From Alistipes sp. (lineage in GTDB: Bacteria > Bacteroidota > Bacteroidia > Bacteroidales > Rikenellaceae), in the NCBI GenBank assembly GCA_017937125.1, contig JAGBEH010000007.1:186001-250000 (forward strand): DNA of 64,000 nucleotides, in the 5' to 3' direction. The notes under the pieces were generated by a model. The model saw only the letters and a program-made list of their open reading frames with translations, was not told where the DNA came from and made no database searches. Every line of letters starts with the position of its first letter. Position 1 is the first letter of the stretch. Positions 57,373 through 64,000 of the stretch are shown piece after piece. Position numbers and translations under genes: made by a program.

Positions 57373-60300
57373 ATGAAAAAACATCTACGTAACTTCGGCC
57401 GTCCGGTCGGGCTTCCGTTGCGTGTTCTCCTGCTTGCTGCGATGCTGTGGGTCGGAACTCCGTCTCTGTATGCGCAAGGCATAAAGGTGACGGGCAGGGT
57501 AGTCGATAAGGACGGGTCGGCACTTGTCGGTGCCACGGTCGTCGTCTCGGGTACGAGCAACGGCGTATCTGCCGACGGCAAGGGCAATTATGCCATTACC
57601 GTCAAATCGGGCGAGAGCATTCTCGAGTTCGAGTATCTCGGCTATCAGCCTCAGAAGGTCAAGGTCGGCACCAAGACGGTTATCGACGTCATCCTGCAAC
57701 CCGATACCCAGCAGGTCGATGAAATCGTCGTCATAGGTTACGGCGAGACTAAAAAGACCGACCTTACGGGTTCGGTTACCAACGTGAAGATGGCCGACGT
57801 CAAGGACGCCCCCGTGGCGTCTATCGACCAGGCGTTGCAGGGCCGTATCGCGGGCGCCGATATTATGTCCACGTCGGGCGACCCGACCGCGGGAACATCC
57901 ATACGTATCCGCGGTTCGCGTTCGATTACCGCCTCCAACGAGCCGCTTATCGTCGTAGACGGCATAGTCGATGCCGTGCAGGATCTGAGCGACATCAACT
58001 CGGCCGACATCGAGGCCGTATCCGTGCTCAAGGACGCCTCCTCGACCGCTATCTATGGTGCCCGCGGCTCCAACGGCGTAATCATCGTTACGACCAAGAA
58101 GGGCAGCCCCACGGTAACGAAACCGTGGATTACCTTCAAGGCCGAGGCGGGCTTCTCGCAACTCGCACGCAAACTCGACCTTATGACGGCGGCCGAGTAT
58201 GCCCAGTATCGCAACGAGATAACCGAGGCCAATAACAACTGGTCGAACCGTGCACAGCAATATTTCCTGTACAAGGACCCGCAGTCGCTCGGCAAGGGCA
58301 CGGACTGGATCGACGAGATTACGCATATCGCCCCTTACCAGAACTACAACCTTTCGATCTCGGGGCGCAATTCCAAGACGAATTACTACGGTTCGCTGGG
58401 TTACAGCGACATCGAGGGTATCGTCCGCGACAGCGGATTCGAACGCATCACGGGGCGTTTTTCCATCGGACACCAGTTCTGCAAATGGTTCAAGCTGGGT
58501 GCCAATGTTTCGATAAACTACCGTAACGAGAGGGCCAACAAGGCGGCTATCGGCGGTACGAACTGGTGGAACGGCGCCACTTATCTGAGCCCTCTGTTGA
58601 AGCCTACCGACACCTACAACCCTTATTACGGGTCGGGCGGTACGTTCAACAACCCCGTGATATGTCTCGATATGAATACCAACCGCACCGAACGTTTCAA
58701 CTTCTCGAATACCGTCACGCTCGAGTTTATGCCCGTCAAGGGGATGACCATAAGCAGCAAGAATACGGCCTATTTCTACCAGCAGCACGTCTTCCGCTTC
58801 TATCCGAGCACGCTGCCTACCCGCAACGAGGGCGACGGTGGCGAGGTGTTCCGTTCGGAGTATGAAACGCGAACCATTTCGACCGACAATACGATAACCT
58901 ACAAGCACGATTTCAGCGGCGGCCACCATTTCGACATAATGGGCGGCTTCCTCGCCTCGCACCGCCTTTACAACGATATCGACTACGGTGCCAAGGGTTA
59001 TCTGGTCGATGATCTCAAGTGGAACAATCTCAGCGGACTTCAGGACAAGGAGACGATAGCTCCCCATTCGTGGAATACGACGCTCGTCAAGATGTCGTTC
59101 ATCGGCCGCATCAACTACAACTACAAACAGCGCTATTATATCACCGTTACGGGACGCGCCGACGGTTCGTCGAACTTCGCCGCCAACCACAAGTGGGGTT
59201 TCTTCCCGTCGGTGGCTCTCAAATGGACGCTGTCGAACGAATCGTGGCTCAAAACCAACCGCCGCATCGACGAACTCGCCATCCGCGTGAGTGCGGGACG
59301 TACGGGTAACGATGCCATACAGTCCTACCGTTCGCTGTCGGCTATGTCTTCGTCCGCCGCAGGTTATATTTTCGACGGCTCGCAGGCTACGTACTACTAT
59401 CCGTCGCGTCTGGAGAGCGATAACCTCACGTGGGAGAAGACCGACCTCTACAATGTGGCGGTGGATATGGCCTTCTTCAAAAACAGACTGAAGATTACGG
59501 CCGAAGGCTATCTGTCCTATACCCGCGACCTGCTGCTTACGGTCCAAAAGGCCAACCAGTCGGGATTCGGCAGCCACTACGAGAATGTCGGCCGCACGTC
59601 GAACAAGGGCGTCGAGCTTACTATCGAGAGCCGCAACATCGTGAAGAAGAAGTTCTCGTGGACTACGATGCTGACTATGTCCCACAACAAACAGCGCGTC
59701 GAGGAGATCGGCAGCGAAGATTTCGTCGTGGCGATGAACAGCCCCGGCAACGGCAGCTATATGATGTACGGTTATGTCGCGGGACGTCCGCTCAATGCCC
59801 TGTGGGGCTTCAAGTACGGCGGCGTATGGCATAACGAGGAGGAGATCGAACGCAACAAGATCACCCGTGCATATGCCAATCCGTCTACGGCCGTGTCGCC
59901 CGGACGTCCGCGTTACATCGATGTCAATCACGACGGTACGCTCGACAACAAGGACCTGGTCTATCTGGGCAATGCCGATCCCGATCTCTACGGAGGTCTG
60001 CAAAATACCTTCAATATAGGCCATCTGCGCATCGGCGTCTACTTCGCCTATTCGCTCGGCGGCAAGATCTACAACTATTCCGAGTTGCGTATGTCGGGTT
60101 CGTATACGACCAACCAGTATCGTTATATGACCAACGCATGGCATCCCGTCCGCAACCCGAACTCGGACTATCCGCGTGCGGGTGCCGTCGAGGTGCACGT
60201 GCCGAGCAACCTTCAGGTACACGACGCGTCCTACATACGTCTCAAGACGGTCAGTCTCTCCTATACGTTCGACCTGCGCAAGTATACGAAGGTCCTGCGC

Positions 60301-60468
60301 GACATCACGCTGGGCGCCAGTGCCGAGAACCTTTTCCTCTGGTCCCGCTACAACGGTTTCGACCCCGATGTCTCTACCGAGAGCAGCGGCTCGACCCTGC
60401 GTCGCGTCGATATGGGAGCATATCCCCGTGCGCGCACCGTTATTTTCAGTTTGCAGTTGAGATATTAA
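57373..60468 (+). CDS. SusC/RagA-type TonB-linked outer-membrane transporter
   Basis: A 1031-residue protein. After the signal peptide comes the carboxypeptidase-like domain (KVTGRVVDKDGSALVGATVV), a TonB box-like segment (DEIVVIGYGETKKTDLTG), the plug with GTSIRIRGSRSITASNEPLI and the SusC signature SDINSADIEAVSVLKDASST, followed by a 22-strand barrel ending FSLQLRY. It imports a substrate through the outer membrane using TonB and ExbBD energy, with SusD as its lid. The next gene is susD. The substrate is unknown; the neighbouring phosphoesterases hint at a phosphorylated one. Confidence 0.96.
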   Translation: MKKHLRNFGRPVGLPLRVLLLAAMLWVGTPSLYAQGIKVTGRVVDKDGSALVGATVVVSGTSNGVSADGKGNYAITVKSGESILEFEYLGYQPQKVKVGTKTVIDVILQPDTQQVDEIVVIGYGETKKTDLTGSVTNVKMADVKDAPVASIDQALQGRIAGADIMSTSGDPTAGTSIRIRGSRSITASNEPLIVVDGIVDAVQDLSDINSADIEAVSVLKDASSTAIYGARGSNGVIIVTTKKGSPTVTKPWITFKAEAGFSQLARKLDLMTAAEYAQYRNEITEANNNWSNRAQQYFLYKDPQSLGKGTDWIDEITHIAPYQNYNLSISGRNSKTNYYGSLGYSDIEGIVRDSGFERITGRFSIGHQFCKWFKLGANVSINYRNERANKAAIGGTNWWNGATYLSPLLKPTDTYNPYYGSGGTFNNPVICLDMNTNRTERFNFSNTVTLEFMPVKGMTISSKNTAYFYQQHVFRFYPSTLPTRNEGDGGEVFRSEYETRTISTDNTITYKHDFSGGHHFDIMGGFLASHRLYNDIDYGAKGYLVDDLKWNNLSGLQDKETIAPHSWNTTLVKMSFIGRINYNYKQRYYITVTGRADGSSNFAANHKWGFFPSVALKWTLSNESWLKTNRRIDELAIRVSAGRTGNDAIQSYRSLSAMSSSAAGYIFDGSQATYYYPSRLESDNLTWEKTDLYNVAVDMAFFKNRLKITAEGYLSYTRDLLLTVQKANQSGFGSHYENVGRTSNKGVELTIESRNIVKKKFSWTTMLTMSHNKQRVEEIGSEDFVVAMNSPGNGSYMMYGYVAGRPLNALWGFKYGGVWHNEEEIERNKITRAYANPSTAVSPGRPRYIDVNHDGTLDNKDLVYLGNADPDLYGGLQNTFNIGHLRIGVYFAYSLGGKIYNYSELRMSGSYTTNQYRYMTNAWHPVRNPNSDYPRAGAVEVHVPSNLQVHDASYIRLKTVSLSYTFDLRKYTKVLRDITLGASAENLFLWSRYNGFDPDVSTESSGSTLRRVDMGAYPRARTVIFSLQLRY

Positions 60469-60557
60469 ACCGAACGTTTTCGATAAGCCGAACGCAGAGC
60501 CGAACTTGTTCGAGCTATGCTGAGGCGAGAAAAGGTGCAAAATAATTGAACAAAGAT

Positions 60558-62093
60558 ATGAAGACAAAAATATATGCGTTTTTCGCGGTGCTCCTCGCCG
60601 CATTTGCTGCAAGCTCCTGCTCGCTTGAGGAGAACCCCGAATATTTCGTCAATAAAAAGCAGTTCTACAAGAACCGCGAGCAGTGCGAGGCGGCCGTCAA
60701 TGCGTGCTACAACCAGCTCAAGAACATCTATACGTTCCGAATGCTGACGCTTACGGACGCCCACAGCGACATCATCTACGAGGCGGCTCCGACCGTCACC
60801 GAAGCCCGTCTCGAGCTTTCGCCCGCACAGCCGGGCGGCGGCGAGGACATATGGCAGCGCTGCTACCAGATGATTATGTACGCCAACAGCGCAATCGCGG
60901 GCATCGAAACCTCGCCGATCTCCGACGAGGAGAAGAAACCGCTGCTGGCCGAGACGGTCATAATGCGTGCGTTCCATTACTATCTGCTCACGAGCTTCTG
61001 GGGCGATGTCCCGTTCTATACCGAAGACGTGGCCACTACCGAGATTATGAACCGCATCACGCGCCTGCCGCGTATGTCGGCCGTCGAGACCCGCCGCTAT
61101 CTTATCGAAGAGCTGAACGAGTATGTCGATTACCTGCCGCAGATACGTACGTCGGAGAACAGGGGCAACCGTGCGGGTGCCGCCGTCGGCCTGATGCTTA
61201 TCGGCAAGATGGCTATGTGGAACGCTGCCAAAGATACCGACGCTCCCTCCGAAGATTACTGGTGGGATATTGCGCTCGATGCTCTCAAACGCCTTCAGGG
61301 AATTTACGGCGAACTGAACCAGTATCCGCTCGAGGACATTATGTTCCGCAACAAGAACACCCGCGAATCGATATTCGAGGTGCAGCACAGCTACACTTCG
61401 GGCGGCGTCATCTATACGTCGAACCTCGCATGCGTGTGTATGCCTTACCAGAATACGGCCGAGAGCGGCACGAACGTCTTCGACGGCGTAGAGGTCGAGG
61501 AGCTGGGCAACGATGCCAACGTATGGACGCCTGCCCGTCCGAATGTCTATTTCTGCTCGGGTCTTCAGACGCGCGGCAGCGATGATCTCCGTGCGGCGAT
61601 CAATATGGCCTGGGAATACGGCGGCAAGGAGTTCAAGAGCGTGAATACCCGTCCGTGGATGGGACCCAAATTCTGGTGCCCGAATATGCGCGACAGCTAC
61701 GACTCGAACAACTACAAGATTTTCCGCTATGCCGACGCGCTGCTGATGATGGCCGAGTGCTATCATGCCAAGCGCGACGTCGAGAATATGCTCGCCTGCC
61801 TGAACGAGGTGAAGACGCGTGCGGGTCTTCAGCCCTACGCGTTCCGCAGCTGGGACCGTGCGCTGACCGAGATTCAGGACGAACGCGCCCGCGAACTCTT
61901 CGGCGAGTTCCAGCGCAAGTTCGACCTCGTGCGGTGGGGCATATGGTACTCGCGCGTCTCCGAAATCAACGACTATCAGGAGCTGCGAATGAATATTCGC
62001 CCGTGCCACGAGTATCTGCCCATTCCCGACAAGCAGGTGACCTATTCGGGATATATGCTCGACAACAAGGAGTACAATAAATACGGTATGTAA
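60558..62093 (+). CDS. SusD/RagB-type substrate-binding lipoprotein
   Basis: 511 residues from ATG 60558 (MKTKIYAFFAVLLAAFAASS, lipobox SSC); an in-frame TTG four codons upstream is less likely. The alpha-helical TPR-like fold typical of SusD is present, with RAFHYYLLTSFWGDVPFYT early and the C-terminal ELFGEFQRKFDLVRWG. It binds the ligand at the cell surface and caps the SusC barrel. It lies 89 bases after susC and 20 bases before the BACON lipoprotein gene. Confidence 0.95.
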   Translation: MKTKIYAFFAVLLAAFAASSCSLEENPEYFVNKKQFYKNREQCEAAVNACYNQLKNIYTFRMLTLTDAHSDIIYEAAPTVTEARLELSPAQPGGGEDIWQRCYQMIMYANSAIAGIETSPISDEEKKPLLAETVIMRAFHYYLLTSFWGDVPFYTEDVATTEIMNRITRLPRMSAVETRRYLIEELNEYVDYLPQIRTSENRGNRAGAAVGLMLIGKMAMWNAAKDTDAPSEDYWWDIALDALKRLQGIYGELNQYPLEDIMFRNKNTRESIFEVQHSYTSGGVIYTSNLACVCMPYQNTAESGTNVFDGVEVEELGNDANVWTPARPNVYFCSGLQTRGSDDLRAAINMAWEYGGKEFKSVNTRPWMGPKFWCPNMRDSYDSNNYKIFRYADALLMMAECYHAKRDVENMLACLNEVKTRAGLQPYAFRSWDRALTEIQDERARELFGEFQRKFDLVRWGIWYSRVSEINDYQELRMNIRPCHEYLPIPDKQVTYSGYMLDNKEYNKYGM

Positions 62094-62113
62094 CTTAAAA
62101 TTAAGATCAGACA

Positions 62114-63154
62114 ATGAAAAACAAGATATATGCCGCACTTCGGGCCGCAGCGGTTGCGGTATTCCTGCTCTCGGCGGGCGGATGCCGTCAGACTTACGAA
62201 CTGAAGCTGCCGCTCTCGACCAGCACGAATGAGATACTGGTCACGAAGGAGGCGGGAACGGCCTATTTTATGGTCTATTCCACGCACGACTGGTCGGTGG
62301 AATTCGACCGTCCGATAAGCTGGGCCACTATGTCGCCGACCCGCGGCTCCGACAACGGCCAGGTGCTTATAACTTATGATATGAATTCCGACCTTTCGCG
62401 AGGGGTGGATATAATCATCCGATCGGGCGGCAGGGAGCGCACCGTCTACTTCGCGCAGGCGACGGGTATGAGCGACCCCGTTTACGCTTTCGTCAGCAGG
62501 ACGCTCGGCATTTTGAAGGATGCGATCGACGTCTCCGTGGATGTTACCACCAATCTTACCGATGATGACATCGCACTGGCCGAATGTTCGGTCGTTTACG
62601 GCGACGACGGCGACGAGTGGATAGACAATATCGTCGTCGGGCGCGACAAGGTCGCACTCTCCGTCAGTGCCAATACCACGGGCTTCGACCGTATGGCCGA
62701 ATTGAGGGTGGAGATTTCCGGAGCATACGAGGGCGAAGGCATTTCCACTTCGCTGTGGATTACCCAGAGCGCCGAGGAGGCGTATGTACGTTTCGGGTCC
62801 GACAGTTACGACGTAAAACCCGAGGGCGAGGAGATTGCTCTGCCGTTCCGGTCCAATTTCGCACAGTCCGCGCTGTACGACTATACGGTTACCTGTACGG
62901 TCGTCGGCGAGAACGATTCTGATGTGACATGGCTGTCGGATGTTACGGTAGACGGTTCCGTGCTGCGGGCCGTGGCCGCTCCCAACAAGTACGAACCGCG
63001 CAAGGCATACCTTACGCTGCATTTCGTCGATGAGAACGGCGTTACGCATTCGGGCAATACGCTTATGCTGTCGCAGCTGAAAACTACGGCCGGAATCGTC
63101 GATGGCGATAACGGTGACGGTGAGGAACCGAAGGATCCCGAGACCGATTTCTAA
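62114..63154 (+). CDS. BACON-domain surface lipoprotein
   Basis: A 346-residue lipoprotein (lipobox SAGGC, about Cys24). At least one BACON-type domain is visible (VTKEAGTAYFMVYSTHDWSV, followed by WATMSPTRGSDN), and a second, similar beta-rich unit lies near YVRFGSDSYDVKPEGEEIA. BACON domains occur in SusCD loci as spacers or glycan or mucin binders. The position directly after susD marks it as the SusE-like surface protein of this locus. The C-terminus is acidic (DGDNGDGEEPKDPETD). Its ligand is unknown. Confidence 0.82.
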   Translation: MKNKIYAALRAAAVAVFLLSAGGCRQTYELKLPLSTSTNEILVTKEAGTAYFMVYSTHDWSVEFDRPISWATMSPTRGSDNGQVLITYDMNSDLSRGVDIIIRSGGRERTVYFAQATGMSDPVYAFVSRTLGILKDAIDVSVDVTTNLTDDDIALAECSVVYGDDGDEWIDNIVVGRDKVALSVSANTTGFDRMAELRVEISGAYEGEGISTSLWITQSAEEAYVRFGSDSYDVKPEGEEIALPFRSNFAQSALYDYTVTCTVVGENDSDVTWLSDVTVDGSVLRAVAAPNKYEPRKAYLTLHFVDENGVTHSGNTLMLSQLKTTAGIVDGDNGDGEEPKDPETDF

Positions 63155-63172
63155 CCTTAAAACAGCAAGATT

Positions 63173-64000
63173 ATGAAAAAGATATTGTTATATACGACTG
63201 CCGCGGCGATGATGTCCGTCGCTGCGGGCTGTAATGCCGATATTGCCGATGATGGTTCGCCGTCGGGTTCCGACGGCGCTGCAAAGGCGGGACGCATCGA
63301 GGCTCTTATCGATGACGAGACGACCTGCGATGTGCGCAACTCGCTTACCGACAAGGACGGCGAGCGCTATATCCTCTGGAGCGAGGGCGATGTCATCGGT
63401 ATCTTCGGCTCTGCCGCGGGCCGCAACGTAGCGGCTACCGTAGACCCCGAATTCGTCGGCACGCGCCGCGCGGTTTTCGACTATCTGGGCGATGTCGAAG
63501 GCATCTTCTGCGGATACTATCCCTATAATGCGAATGCGTCTATCAACGGCGATGTCCTCACCACTGCATTGCCTGCGCGGCAGACATACTCGCCGACGAG
63601 CGTGTTCGCTTCGAATACGACCATTATGGCGGGCTATGTACGCGGCGAGGAGAATGTCCTCGAATTCAAAAACGCCTGCGCCATCTTGGAGATACAGCTC
63701 ACGGGAAGCGAGCTCATCAAGTCCTTGTCTCTGACGAGCGGGTCGCAGCCTCTTGCGGGCAACGGCTCGGTCAATCTGCGCGACGAGCAGCCCGTTTTCA
63801 AAATCAGGAGCGCCGATACGAGCGCACAATATTGCATTACGCTGGATTTGGGCGAGGGCGTGAGGCTGACCTCCGCTCCTACGCCGTTCTACTTTGTGGT
63901 TCCTGCGGGTACGTACGACGATCTGACACTCGTTACCGAAGGCGAGGGCTTCGTCTGCCACCGTCGTTCCGTCGCATCGCATACTCTGCAAGTACGCCAT
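63173..64000 (+). CDS. Second fimbrillin-like lipoprotein, 3' end cut by window edge
   Basis: The frame runs from ATG 63173 (MKKILLYTTAAAMMSVAAGC) to the last base, giving 276 residues and no stop. It aligns by eye with the first fimbrillin-like protein of the locus: YILWSEGDVIGIFGSAAGRN and FYFVVPAGTYDDL correspond to its GDKIGLFGSESGKN and FFVVPAGEYAAGD. Such paralogues at both ends suggest duplication of the module. Any C-terminal Fib_succ-type domain would lie beyond the window. Confidence 0.8.
   Translation, partial: MKKILLYTTAAAMMSVAAGCNADIADDGSPSGSDGAAKAGRIEALIDDETTCDVRNSLTDKDGERYILWSEGDVIGIFGSAAGRNVAATVDPEFVGTRRAVFDYLGDVEGIFCGYYPYNANASINGDVLTTALPARQTYSPTSVFASNTTIMAGYVRGEENVLEFKNACAILEIQLTGSELIKSLSLTSGSQPLAGNGSVNLRDEQPVFKIRSADTSAQYCITLDLGEGVRLTSAPTPFYFVVPAGTYDDLTLVTEGEGFVCHRRSVASHTLQVRH

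Noticed and set aside
57385-60612. 1075-residue minus-strand frame opposite susC
   Set aside because: It is a mirror of the SusC codon pattern, without any family motif.

Overview
The window looks like chromosome of an anaerobic gut Bacteroidota, most likely order Bacteroidales. GC is roughly 55-58% by eye, which together with the gene set would fit Alistipes/Rikenellaceae; the genus is an inference. The evidence is the phylum-specific promoter (TTTG, about 20 bp, TAnnTTTG) found repeatedly, starts without Shine-Dalgarno sequences, a SusC/SusD pair, a PorX-type response regulator, GldE, glutamine synthetase III, a two-subunit methylmalonyl-CoA mutase and a Bacteroidetes-type 2-oxoacid:ferredoxin oxidoreductase.

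Layout. 1-1838: korA, running off the left edge. 2117-4779: a small phage-derived island with a divergent S24 repressor, a 95-residue protein and an intact orphan terminase large subunit. 5034-13262: tsaD, then a tamB-exbB-exbD-tonB envelope operon ending in a DUF1573 gene that carries a nine-C tract. 13479-14873: arginine decarboxylase. 15077-18935: HU-CCDC81-like membrane protein, sigma-54 activator, membrane protein, lptE, a conserved unknown and secG. 19082-23772: a START-like protein, tsaE, a 6S-like RNA, an outer-membrane barrel, porX and a Nudix hydrolase. 23834-41103: an S9 peptidase, HU plus a 29-residue COX24/mS38-like protein, rng, mfd, then coaX, an outer-membrane protein, a TPR protein, lptC, gldE and ppiD, then tatA-tatC. 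41210-51148: mutB/mutA, divergent glnN, and a GH2 beta-galactosidase. 51945-64000: a SusCD locus with two metallophosphoesterases and fimbrillin-like lipoproteins, cut by the right edge.

How the genes work together. Most of the window is housekeeping with a strong envelope theme: TamB, LptC, LptE, SecG, TatAC, PpiD and ExbBD-TonB build or energise the outer membrane that SusCD and the barrels sit in. KorA and methylmalonyl-CoA mutase fit fermentation to succinate and propionate. TsaD and TsaE make t6A in tRNA. The accessory parts are the terminase island and the phosphoesterase-SusCD locus.

Across the whole window the tetranucleotide CATG is almost absent (about 15 copies by eye, against roughly 200-250 expected from base composition), with codons before Met shifted to end in T. 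No tRNA, rRNA, CRISPR array or insertion sequence was recognised.
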